In this document: in pieces, positions 27,956-36,247 of the stretch
How the letters are laid out: every line of letters begins with the position of its first letter
Position numbering within the stretch: the stretch's first letter is position 1
DNA from: a virus
IMG/VR virus record: IMGVR_UViG_3300043448_000845
Location: 1-43,801 of that record
Reading direction: 5' to 3' (one strand)
Length of the DNA: 43,801 nucleotides
Notes under the pieces: generated by a model
What the model was told of the DNA's origin: nothing
The model's input: only the letters and a program-made list of their open reading frames with translations
Databases searched by the model: none
Program-made: the position numbers and the translations under genes

Positions 27956-29815
27956 ATGAGCGCAATATTAAAAGTAAGAATCCCATTTTATAGAAGAAAA
28001 ACAAACGGTGGCGCTGATGGTCTAGCCACTTTTTATTTAAATTCTTTACCAACTTATACACCAACAATTAACCAACAAGTTTTAATTGTACATACAGATG
28101 TACCATCAACTAGTGGTTTAAAAACAAAATTAAATGCAATATCAACAAACACCGTCCCAGCTTTTTTTCAGAGTATTGAGCAAAACACGTCACAAGAGTC
28201 TGTGCAAGAATCAGATGGTTTTGCTAATTTTATGATATTACAATATCAAGATTTGTCATTTTCAACATCTCAATTTGGTGGTGATTGTAGAGGTTATATT
28301 GAGTATGATGTTAATCCATCGGTTTACTCCGTATTAAAACCAATTGAAAGTGCTGTTATTGTTAATGAGTCAATCCCATTTGATTTGGATGATGGTATAG
28401 TTAGTGTAACGCATAAAGTAACTGGATCTACGTACCCAACGAATTTTATTCGCGGTATGTTTGTAAAAAGAAATGACACTAATACTATTTTTGCAAACTT
28501 ATTAAAATCATTAAATTTACCAGTTTCCGATGAGGAAATGAAAAAATATACTAGAAGTCAATATGGTACTTTATCAATAACAAGTGGAACGACATATGAT
28601 ACTATAATTGATAACACAAAATATATTTGGACTCCGCATACAACAACTGGATCAACTTCCGCAAATTTAGTCGTTCACCCTACAAGTGGGCATACTGGTG
28701 AATATTACGGAACGGCATTGCAACCAATTGGATCATATGATTATACACCAACAAATAAAGCTGCGCTACCGATACAAAATGAACTGTATTTGATATTTGA
28801 GATCCCTAACGGTGCATATGGTGAGTTAATAGATGGTAAATCTGTTAAATTTGAATTACCATATTATACGGGAACAACATCAAATGTGGTTGATGCGAGA
28901 TTAGGTTTTTATACCTATGGTGTTACACCAGTACAACTGGAAGCATATGGGACATATAATAAGAAAAATCTAACAACAAGAAATTTAGATAGAGTTTTAA
29001 GTGAGATCGATTTTTCTGTTAAAGATATTGGGATTAGACCAGATTTAATAACAACCACATACGAAAGCAACGTTGTACCTTTATTTTCAGATAGAATTAA
29101 AGTGCCATCTGGCGCTAACTTTGGTTCTTGGTCTGCTGGTTACACAGATTTGATAGATGGAACAAGGGTATTTAATCCAAATTCACAGGAAAAAGCTGTG
29201 TATGATTATAATAATGATGAGTGCATTGGGTTTGTTGCGTTGGACAAAGGGTTTATTGTTGTTACCCACCCAAAGGTAGTTGATTCATATTTTAGAAATG
29301 TATTTAATGGAACTGTTACAAAATCTAGTACGGCCTCATTATTTACCGCTAATAAAAATTATGATGTGAACGGAACGCCAGCAACTGGAACTACCAGAGG
29401 TTTTGTAAAAACAGATCCAGCTGAAATGATCACAACACTTGATGAAAATTCTAATGTTGTTTGGGATAGTACACAATTTGTGTTCGATCCAACTGGGGGA
29501 ACACTTTATACTTTAGATGCGGGGGCGCAATATATAAGTTACAATACGGAAAAATCATTAAATATTGTTTGCTTGGCGTCATCAGATGAGTTTTTTAAAT
29601 CAACAAATGATACGGCAAAAGAGTTAATGAACACAGTTGCAACCGCTGATTTTGCAAATTTAAAAACTGAAGACCAAAATTTATATCCGATAATAATAAC
29701 ACAATTAGGCATTCATGATGCGGAGGGTAATTTATTAGCCGTATGCAAACCAACACAACCAGTTAAAAAGTATTGGTATGATGTTGTTTCATTTAATGTC
29801 AAAATAAGATTATAA
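27956..29815 (+). CDS. Tail fibre-type protein (619 aa) lacking the N-module
   Basis: The final 40 residues (ITQLGIHDAEGNLLAVCKPT, then QPVKKYWYDV) match the end of the 904-aa protein at 22302 (FTEMGVYDSDDDLVAIGK, then QPLTRKY). The start has no N-module; that is supplied by the 80-residue gene just upstream. The body is Thr/Gly/Asn-rich and beta-like, with VTHKVTGSTYPTNF near residue 150 and several GTT/TTG segments. This supports a fibre or fibre-base protein that works together with the upstream module. It closes the tail block; the gene after it belongs to DNA metabolism. Confidence 0.7.
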   Translation: MSAILKVRIPFYRRKTNGGADGLATFYLNSLPTYTPTINQQVLIVHTDVPSTSGLKTKLNAISTNTVPAFFQSIEQNTSQESVQESDGFANFMILQYQDLSFSTSQFGGDCRGYIEYDVNPSVYSVLKPIESAVIVNESIPFDLDDGIVSVTHKVTGSTYPTNFIRGMFVKRNDTNTIFANLLKSLNLPVSDEEMKKYTRSQYGTLSITSGTTYDTIIDNTKYIWTPHTTTGSTSANLVVHPTSGHTGEYYGTALQPIGSYDYTPTNKAALPIQNELYLIFEIPNGAYGELIDGKSVKFELPYYTGTTSNVVDARLGFYTYGVTPVQLEAYGTYNKKNLTTRNLDRVLSEIDFSVKDIGIRPDLITTTYESNVVPLFSDRIKVPSGANFGSWSAGYTDLIDGTRVFNPNSQEKAVYDYNNDECIGFVALDKGFIVVTHPKVVDSYFRNVFNGTVTKSSTASLFTANKNYDVNGTPATGTTRGFVKTDPAEMITTLDENSNVVWDSTQFVFDPTGGTLYTLDAGAQYISYNTEKSLNIVCLASSDEFFKSTNDTAKELMNTVATADFANLKTEDQNLYPIIITQLGIHDAEGNLLAVCKPTQPVKKYWYDVVSFNVKIRL

Positions 29816-29825
29816 TTTAATTTTT

Positions 29826-30425
29826 ATGAAAAAAGAGATACAAGAAGATTACTACTTACTTGGACTTGACGTATCGACAAAAACAATTGGCGTTGCGCTA
29901 TTCAACAATAAAGGACAACTTTTAGAATTAACACATATTTCACCAAAAGCAAAACCAACACCAGAAAGCAAAACTGAGGAGTTAATAAAAAAAGCTGACT
30001 TGTTTTCCGAATTTATTGAAAAATATTCTAAAATGAATATTAAACATATTTTAATTGAAGAGCCCTTACTAAGATCAAATAACGTAAATACTGTTGGCAC
30101 TTTATTAAGGTTTAATGGTATGGTTACAAAAATATGTTATGACAAACTTGGCGTGACGCCAGAATACATTAGTACGTATGAAGCGAGAAAGAATGCTTTT
30201 CCAGAATTAATGCAGCCAGGCGCGACAGGTAAAATTGTTTTATTCGGGGCATATCCAAAAGAAATTGACAAAAAACGAGTTGTTTGGGATAAGGTATCTA
30301 AGCGAGAACCAAAAATTAGTTGGCTTTTAGATAAAAAGGGGCAACTAAAAAAAGAAAATTTCGACATGTCTGACGCATACACCGTTTGTTTGTCATTTGC
30401 ACACATTAAAAATATTTTCGACTAA
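29826..30425 (+). CDS. RuvC-like Holliday junction resolvase
   Basis: This is a 199-residue nuclease of the RNase H fold that would cut four-way or branched DNA before packaging, the job endonuclease VII does in T4. The catalytic acids are visible: an Asp in LLGLDVSTKTIGVALF (residue about 15), a Glu in HILIEEPLLRS (about 78), and the D-x-x-D pair in NFDMSDAYTV near residues 179-182. The overall size is close to bacterial RuvC (about 170). It lies at the head of the recombination module and just before a promoter. A tRNA-threonylcarbamoyl or YqgF-type relative is less likely given the full acid set and gene context. Confidence 0.8.
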   Translation: MKKEIQEDYYLLGLDVSTKTIGVALFNNKGQLLELTHISPKAKPTPESKTEELIKKADLFSEFIEKYSKMNIKHILIEEPLLRSNNVNTVGTLLRFNGMVTKICYDKLGVTPEYISTYEARKNAFPELMQPGATGKIVLFGAYPKEIDKKRVVWDKVSKREPKISWLLDKKGQLKKENFDMSDAYTVCLSFAHIKNIFD

Positions 30426-30426
30426 A

Positions 30427-30459
30427 TTTGGTTTTTTTAAATTAATTGTGTATTTTTGC
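30427..30459 (+). promoter_or_regulatory. Bacteroidota-type promoter before the primase
   Basis: TTTG at 30427-30430 and TATTTTTGC at 30451-30459 are 20 bases apart, an exact fit to the Bacteroidota housekeeping promoter pattern (TTTG, 19-21 bases, TAnnTTTG). The primase ATG is 15 bases further on, so the leader would be short. This implies the recombination module can be read by the unmodified host polymerase. Confidence 0.7.
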
Positions 30460-30474
30460 CTGAAATAGGCTTTA

Positions 30475-31452
30475 ATGTACGATTTGGACACCGATAGAAA
30501 ACACGAGCAACTTATTCAACTCCTTGAGGAATTTCTTGGTGAGCCTAGAAAGCATTACGCAACTAAAGGCCAAGTTTCTTTTGATTGTCCCAGCTGTTCG
30601 GCTATGAAGGGCGTTGAATTTGATGGCAAAGGCAACCTTGAAGTTAACTACGATATGGGTGTTTATAATTGTTGGTCTTGCGCTGAAACACATGGAACCA
30701 AAGGTAAAATTTATAATTTATTTAAAGAATTTGCGGACAGGGAACTTTTAAGACGTTTTGTTGGCGGTAAGTTTACATTTACTGGGGATTATTATGCCAC
30801 TAAAGAATTTTTACCTAAAAAAGAACTTTTAAAGTTACCGACCGAATATTTTCAACTAGCTGGCAAACAAAATTATCGTGATTTTAAGCCAGCTTTTTCT
30901 TATTTATATGGGCGTGGTATTACCGATGATTTAATTGAGAAATATAAAATAGGGTTTTGCCTTGGGGGTAAATATCAAAATCGAGTTGTTATACCATCAT
31001 TTGATAAAGAAGGGGATCTTAATTATTTTGTAACTCGCTCCATTTCAAAATACACAAAAAAATATAAATACCTTAATCCTGAGGTTGATAAAACTGAGAT
31101 AATTTTTAATGAAAATTTAATCGACTGGAATAAAGCTATATTTTTGGTTGAGGGTGCATTTGACCATATAGTGGTACCAAATAGTATCGCATTACTTGGG
31201 AAAAAACTTTACGATAAATTATTTTCTGAACTTTATTTTAAAGCTAATAGTCTTATTATTATAGTTTTAGACCCAGATGCTCGTGAAGATGCTATTAAAA
31301 TTTTTAATAAATTAAATGCGGGTAGGTTGAGAAAGAAAATTTTATTAAATTTGATGCCATCAGACCATGATGTGTCGAGTTTCAACCAAACATATGGTCA
31401 AGAACAATTAAAAACATGGCTTAAACAAAAAAATTATAGATTAAATGATTAG
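30475..31452 (+). CDS. DNA primase, DnaG/T4 gp61-like
   Basis: This enzyme makes RNA primers for lagging-strand synthesis together with the DnaB-like helicase. A zinc-binding domain is at the N-terminus with cysteines at about residues 38, 41, 66 and 69 (CPSC and CWSC). The TOPRIM catalytic domain follows, with the Glu strand FLVEGAFDH near residue 222 and the acidic strand IIIVLDPDARED near 261. The 325-residue length fits phage primases (T4 gp61 is 342). A Bacteroidota-type promoter lies directly upstream, and its stop overlaps the next start by eight bases. Confidence 0.92.
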   Translation: MYDLDTDRKHEQLIQLLEEFLGEPRKHYATKGQVSFDCPSCSAMKGVEFDGKGNLEVNYDMGVYNCWSCAETHGTKGKIYNLFKEFADRELLRRFVGGKFTFTGDYYATKEFLPKKELLKLPTEYFQLAGKQNYRDFKPAFSYLYGRGITDDLIEKYKIGFCLGGKYQNRVVIPSFDKEGDLNYFVTRSISKYTKKYKYLNPEVDKTEIIFNENLIDWNKAIFLVEGAFDHIVVPNSIALLGKKLYDKLFSELYFKANSLIIIVLDPDAREDAIKIFNKLNAGRLRKKILLNLMPSDHDVSSFNQTYGQEQLKTWLKQKNYRLND

Positions 31453-32182
31453 ATTAATAGCAGAAACACATACATATGTGAATGATTTAGCACCGAATTG
31501 CAAATACACTTCGGTTACAACTATGTTGGGTAATTACAAAGATAAATTCGATGAGGATTATCACGCAGAAAGAGTTGCACAAAAGAAGGGTGTGACAAAA
31601 CAAGAAATTATTGCCGAATGGCGAGAGATTAACAGATTGGCCAATGAGTATGGGACGAATTTACATGAAATTCTTGAGAGGTTCTTGTTGGCCCCCAAAA
31701 GATTATATTCACCAAGGGACGATTTTGAGAGAAGCGTTATAAATGCTTTTAGAATGGTTTGCGATGAAGAGAGTTTGAATCTTTTACAAAACGATGATAT
31801 TAAACCAGAACATATAATGTCAATCGAGTTTACCCCAGAAAAGGGTATTGCTGGAACATCCGATATTATTGAGGATTTACCGAACAACATGTTTAATGTA
31901 TGGGATTTCAAAACGAATAAAAAGTTTGAATTTGAAAATAGATATGGGGAATATTTACATTTTCCAGTGAGCCACTTACCACATTGCCAATATAATGATT
32001 ACACATTGCAGTTATCTGTGTATGGTGTGATGTATGAAAGGGAAACGGGTAGAAAATTTAACAGAGGTGGATTATTTTATTGGGACAAATTCACACAAAC
32101 ATTCAGATTAATACCAATTGGGTATATGAAAAGAGAAGCTGAGATGCTTATAGAACATTTTAAAATTAAATTATTATCATAA
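31445..32182 (+). CDS. PD-(D/E)XK family nuclease
   Basis: This 245-residue protein has the RecB/Cas4-like nuclease pattern. The motifs are visible in order: NLHEILERFL near residue 75 (a conserved His helix), a Glu in SIEFTPEKGIAGTSDII, the D-x-K core in WDFKTNKKF near residue 157, and the Gln helix TLQLSVYGVMYE near 190. It would act as an exonuclease or flap/recombination nuclease. Its position between primase and the gp47/gp46 pair, with overlaps on both sides, suggests it works in the same DNA repair or replication pathway. T4 uses different nucleases here. Confidence 0.85.
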   Translation: MIRLIAETHTYVNDLAPNCKYTSVTTMLGNYKDKFDEDYHAERVAQKKGVTKQEIIAEWREINRLANEYGTNLHEILERFLLAPKRLYSPRDDFERSVINAFRMVCDEESLNLLQNDDIKPEHIMSIEFTPEKGIAGTSDIIEDLPNNMFNVWDFKTNKKFEFENRYGEYLHFPVSHLPHCQYNDYTLQLSVYGVMYERETGRKFNRGGLFYWDKFTQTFRLIPIGYMKREAEMLIEHFKIKLLS

Positions 32183-32985
32183 TGATACAAAAGATCGTAC
32201 ACATCGCTGACATTCATTTTAGAAACTTTCAGCGACACATTGAATTTAGGGCGATATGTGAAAATTTTATCGACCAAATGAAATTCGTTAAACCAGATAG
32301 GATTGTTATTGCTGGTGACATTGTTCATTCCAGGAATCAAATAAGTCCCGAGTTAGTTAATGAAGTTTCGTGGTTTTTAAATGAATGCTCAAAACTAACA
32401 GGTAAAGTTGTTATTATTCCAGGTAATCACGATATTGTTGAGCAGAATAAAGAGCGAATGGATGCGTTAACACCCATCATAAATGCATTGGATGTTGAAA
32501 ACATTATATACTACACTAAATCTGATGTTTTTATTGATGAGAATGTTGCTTGGGTTGTGTATTCAATCTATGACAACAATATGACACCAGAGGCCGCAAT
32601 GTTAAACACGTACCCAGAAAAAGTTAAAATTGGGTTGTACCATGGTATTATTAATGGTGCAACAAATAACTTAGGATTCACTTTTTTACATGGCGCTGAT
32701 GTTGAAAAATTTAATGTTTGTGACGTTGTTCTTTGTGGTGATATACACAAAAGACAAGTGTTGCAAACTAAAAAAGGTGTTCATGTAATTATGCCAGGTA
32801 GTTTTATCCAACAAGATTTCTCTGAAACAATATCCGAGCACGGATATAATACGTTGAGGGTTGACAGCAATAAAGTATTGTCATATGATTTTACGGATAT
32901 CGAAAACCCAATAAAATATCTTAACTTTAAGATAAACGATTTTGAAGATATTGAAAACGGAAATGAGCAACTCACTAACGCTTAA
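32182..32985 (+). CDS. gp47: Recombination nuclease subunit, T4 gp47-like (SbcD/Mre11)
   Basis: This is the nuclease subunit of the gp46/gp47 complex, which resects DNA ends for recombination-dependent replication. All five metallophosphatase motifs are visible: HIADIHF, IAGDIVHS, IIPGNHDI, YHGIING and LCGDIHKRQ. The length of 267 residues is a little shorter than T4 gp47 (339), mainly by a smaller C-terminal cap. It begins on the last base of the nuclease stop codon and overlaps the following small gene by 23 bases. Confidence 0.93.
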   Translation: MIQKIVHIADIHFRNFQRHIEFRAICENFIDQMKFVKPDRIVIAGDIVHSRNQISPELVNEVSWFLNECSKLTGKVVIIPGNHDIVEQNKERMDALTPIINALDVENIIYYTKSDVFIDENVAWVVYSIYDNNMTPEAAMLNTYPEKVKIGLYHGIINGATNNLGFTFLHGADVEKFNVCDVVLCGDIHKRQVLQTKKGVHVIMPGSFIQQDFSETISEHGYNTLRVDSNKVLSYDFTDIENPIKYLNFKINDFEDIENGNEQLTNA

Positions 32986-33283
32986 TATAAAAAAACAATT
33001 ACACGATGACATAAAACTATATTGTGAGGTAAATAATATAGAAAATATTGATTTGTTCTGCACCGAGTTACTCGAGAAGGGGTTTATGGTGGAAAAATAT
33101 GGCACGGCGCCTGAGTTTGTAAAAAATGTGGAAAAAAAACCAGAGCCTGTGGTGTATGAACCAGAAAAACCCTTATCTTTGCCAGAACAACCAAAAATAC
33201 CAGAGCCACCAAAAGAAGAACCTAAAAAAGTATTTAAAAAAGCAACATTAAATGATGATTACAGAGTCTACGATAAAATCTAA
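32963..33283 (+). CDS. Small unknown protein between gp47 and gp46 (106 aa)
   Basis: The start is placed at the ATG at 32963 (MSNSLTLNI); an upstream TTG at 32942 is less likely because it would deepen the overlap. It overlaps gp47 at its start and gp46 at its end by 32 bases. Residues 1-50 (LTLNIKKQLHDDIKLYCEVN, then a helix ending FCTELLEKGFMV) look like a strand-helix-helix arrangement of the kind seen in ribbon-helix-helix DNA-binding proteins. The second half is a Pro/Glu/Lys-rich linker (EPEKP, PEQPK, PEPPK) followed by a basic end. T4 also has small genes here (46.1, 46.2). A partner or regulator of the nuclease is possible, not shown. Confidence 0.7.
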   Translation: MSNSLTLNIKKQLHDDIKLYCEVNNIENIDLFCTELLEKGFMVEKYGTAPEFVKNVEKKPEPVVYEPEKPLSLPEQPKIPEPPKEEPKKVFKKATLNDDYRVYDKI

Positions 33284-35645
33284 GTTAGCTGACGAACAGA
33301 TATACGACAGCAATAATTATATTAAGGTAATTTGGGAAGATACCTTAGATAACCATTCTAATCATAAAGAAAAGCAAATTGAGAAGTATTTCCAAACGAA
33401 ATATAAAACCAATAAGGTAAAAGTTATATTTAAACCAATCACATCTAAAAATTCAAGTGTTGTGGTTGAAGGAGCCGCTGACGCTTCCGAATTGGTGTTG
33501 GATGAAAATTACCAAAAATCGCTTATTGAGCAATATATTAAAGATAATAATATATCAGTATCTTTAGCACATTTAATGAAACTTGACTCATCTGTTAATC
33601 TTGAACTCGAAAATTATAAGGAACACACTAATAGGTATAAGACTTTTAAAATTAAAGAAATAGAGTTTTCAAATTTCCTATCTTACGGTAAAAACAATAA
33701 GATAACCTTTGAGGACAAGAATGGTATTACATCGGTTATATCCGACCCACCAAACTACGGTGGTAAGACAACATTAACCGTTGATTTATTATTGTTTCTT
33801 TTCTTTGGCACAACCACCAAAACGGATAAAAATGAAGAAATCTTCAATCGTTTTAGTGAAGATGATTTGGTTGAGGTCAAAGGTAAGGTTGATATTGAGG
33901 GTGACACGTATATTATTAAAAGAACCATAAGTAGAAAAAAATCAAAAGATGGCCATACATGCAAGGGTGAGGTTGATTTTTATCAAGTACTACCAAGAGG
34001 TGGTGTAAAACAACTCAATGGTGAACAACGTAAATTTACTGATGAATTAATTAAGACTTATGTTGGAACCTACGATGATTTTTTAATCACGATTCTTACA
34101 ACGGGTGACAACCTGGATGATCTCATAAAAACAAAACCAACCGAAAGAGGTAGGATTTTAACCAGATTTATTGGTTTGGAATTTTTCCGTGAAAAAGAGA
34201 AGATTGCTAAGAAAAAGCACACCGAGTGGAAAGAAAAATCTAAGTTGTATCATAATAATAGTCAGGAGATTTTAGCTAAAATTGATACCGAAAATGATAA
34301 AATAGGGCAAAATGAGCTAATGATTATCTCACAAAAACAAACTGAAGATAATTATAAGATACAGATAGATGGTTTAAATAAATCACGCGAAGAACTATTT
34401 AAAACAAGGTACAACGATATCGATAGTGAGTTGTATAAGTTGGATGAAGAGACTATTCAGTCTGGTATAAATAAAGTTGAGGGTTTGGTTACGCAAAAAA
34501 CTAATGAAATAAAAACACTGGAATCGCAAATACCGATACCAGGTGAGGAATATGATATTGATTTTTATGGCACACAAAAGTTGGCTCTGAAAGAAAATAC
34601 AGAAGCTGAAATCACATTGCGTCTTGAAATAAACTCAACCAGTCAAACAATTGACATGCTAAAGAACAGCGAGATTTGCCAAACATGTAAAAGACCTTTG
34701 GATCATGTTGACCACAAAAAAGAAATTGCTGATAACGAAAAATTACTTTCAAGCAAACAAACTGAATGGGAACTTGTGAAACAAAAAATTGTTGAAATAA
34801 CAACTTCAATGAATCATATGGATGAGATAAAAAACAAATGGGATTCTTATAACAGAAATATCCTATTAGTTGATAAAGCCAAAGTTGAACTTAAAGCATA
34901 TGAGGATAGTTTGAGCCGTGGTTTGGAAAAGTTAAACCAATATCGTAAGATAAAAGCGATGGTGGATAAAAATAAATTGATTGACACTGACATTCAAACG
35001 ATAAAATTTAAGATTGATGGTTTGGATCAGGATAAAAATATGGTATCTTTGCAAATCAAAAGTCTTGAAAAAGATATTGAGTTATCTAAAAGTAAAATAG
35101 ATGAGTATAACGGTTTGTTGAAAGAACTTAAAAACGAAGAGATGATCGATAATATATTCAAAATCTACTTGGATGTATATGGTAAAAACGGTATCTCTAA
35201 AATGGTTCTGGGCACTATGATACCTTTAATAAACAGTCACTTAAAGATATTACTTTCAGATACATGTGAGTTCATATTGGAGATGAGAATGAATGAAAAA
35301 AGTGAGGTTGAGTTTTGGATGGTTGACCAGGCAACTGGAATTGAGAAACCACTCAATGCTGGGTCTGGTTATGAAAAAACGGTTAGTTCGTTAGCCCTTA
35401 GATGTGTGTTGAGTAAAGTTTGTTCGTTACCAAAACCAAATATCATAGTGTTTGATGAGGTCACTGGTAAGGTATCAAATGAAAATCTGGATAAGATTGG
35501 GTTGTTTTTTGATAAACTTAAACAATTTTTTGACCACATTTGGGTTATTAGTCACAACCCACTAATTCAGGATTGGGCTGACCATATGGTTAAAGTTAAA
35601 AAAAATGACAACATATCGACTTTAGTTGAAAATATAATTGAATGA
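33252..35645 (+). CDS. gp46: Recombination ATPase subunit, T4 gp46-like (SbcC/Rad50)
   Basis: This is the SMC-like ATPase that pairs with gp47. Its Walker A is at about residue 165 (SDPPNYGGKTT), its Walker B at about residue 735 (IIVFDEVTGK), and the ABC signature is replaced by NAGSGYEKTVSSLALR near residue 700. Long coiled-coil arms fill the middle, with a zinc hook CQTCKRP at Cys476 and Cys479. The switch His is in WVISHNPL. The N-terminal ~135 residues before the ATPase domain are an extra segment not usual in T4 gp46 (560 residues). The first Gly of the P-loop is Pro. It overlaps the upstream gene by 32 bases. Confidence 0.92.
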   Translation: MMITESTIKSKLADEQIYDSNNYIKVIWEDTLDNHSNHKEKQIEKYFQTKYKTNKVKVIFKPITSKNSSVVVEGAADASELVLDENYQKSLIEQYIKDNNISVSLAHLMKLDSSVNLELENYKEHTNRYKTFKIKEIEFSNFLSYGKNNKITFEDKNGITSVISDPPNYGGKTTLTVDLLLFLFFGTTTKTDKNEEIFNRFSEDDLVEVKGKVDIEGDTYIIKRTISRKKSKDGHTCKGEVDFYQVLPRGGVKQLNGEQRKFTDELIKTYVGTYDDFLITILTTGDNLDDLIKTKPTERGRILTRFIGLEFFREKEKIAKKKHTEWKEKSKLYHNNSQEILAKIDTENDKIGQNELMIISQKQTEDNYKIQIDGLNKSREELFKTRYNDIDSELYKLDEETIQSGINKVEGLVTQKTNEIKTLESQIPIPGEEYDIDFYGTQKLALKENTEAEITLRLEINSTSQTIDMLKNSEICQTCKRPLDHVDHKKEIADNEKLLSSKQTEWELVKQKIVEITTSMNHMDEIKNKWDSYNRNILLVDKAKVELKAYEDSLSRGLEKLNQYRKIKAMVDKNKLIDTDIQTIKFKIDGLDQDKNMVSLQIKSLEKDIELSKSKIDEYNGLLKELKNEEMIDNIFKIYLDVYGKNGISKMVLGTMIPLINSHLKILLSDTCEFILEMRMNEKSEVEFWMVDQATGIEKPLNAGSGYEKTVSSLALRCVLSKVCSLPKPNIIVFDEVTGKVSNENLDKIGLFFDKLKQFFDHIWVISHNPLIQDWADHMVKVKKNDNISTLVENIIE

Positions 35646-36247
35646 TAACTTACTTTTTATTTAAAATTAGATATTATATATGGCTTAGTTTAAGTAAGCT
35701 ATTTCAACCCAAAAGGCATGAATATATCATGTTCTTTTTAGGTAGGTACCCGCAAAATTTTAAACATGGGTTTAAGGCTGTCCTTGATGCACAATCAATG
35801 TTTAGATATAGTATAGGTTCAGCTTGTATTGTCATAAGATTTAATACCACAAAAAATCTGTTTGAGGCACAAGAAATTTTTAATAAAGTATATCAGGGAT
35901 ATATGGATAGTTTTTTTATTTTTGATGCAAAAAGTAAACACGCTAAAACTATGGATCGGGTACATTATAAACACTTATATGATCCAACAACTGAATTAAA
36001 AACTCCGACAGAGGCTTTAAATAGAATACAAGAATTTATTGAGGTGCTACAACAAATGAAGTATACTTTTATGCGTTTAATACAAGAGCACCAAGATATT
36101 GAGACCGAAACAAATTTAGTGAGTAACTCAGATGATGTTATTACTATGGACGACATTGATCCGATTCTAGAAAAAATTAAAGAATCTGGGATTGAAAGTT
36201 TAACCGAAAAAGAAAAATTAATCCTTAAAAAATATACAAAAGAATGA
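35642..36247 (+). CDS. Unknown protein between gp46 and the sigma factor (201 aa)
   Basis: I do not recognise the body of this protein. It begins in an ATGA overlap with gp46 and ends in an ATGA overlap with the sigma gene. The first 20 residues are aromatic and hydrophobic (YFLFKIRYYIWLSLSK), either a membrane-touching helix or part of a longer leader, since a second Met occurs at residue 30 (MFFLGRYP). The last 33 residues (IDPILEKIKESGIESLTEKE and a basic end) closely resemble the short C-terminal motif of Bacteroidota rhomboid proteins (ILDKI...G..SLT..E). Position next to the sigma gene could point to a transcription accessory protein, but nothing in the sequence proves it. Confidence 0.65.
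   Translation: MITYFLFKIRYYIWLSLSKLFQPKRHEYIMFFLGRYPQNFKHGFKAVLDAQSMFRYSIGSACIVIRFNTTKNLFEAQEIFNKVYQGYMDSFFIFDAKSKHAKTMDRVHYKHLYDPTTELKTPTEALNRIQEFIEVLQQMKYTFMRLIQEHQDIETETNLVSNSDDVITMDDIDPILEKIKESGIESLTEKEKLILKKYTKE

Noticed and set aside
27708-29815. 80-aa and 619-aa genes as one gene broken by a frameshift
   Set aside because: The stop and the new ATG are cleanly spaced, no slippery run is near, and the first gene closes like the end of the 194-aa relative; a natural split is more likely, though sequence from relatives could change this.
32942-32962. TTG start for the small gene between gp47 and gp46
   Set aside because: An ATG 21 bases downstream in the same frame gives a better start with less overlap.
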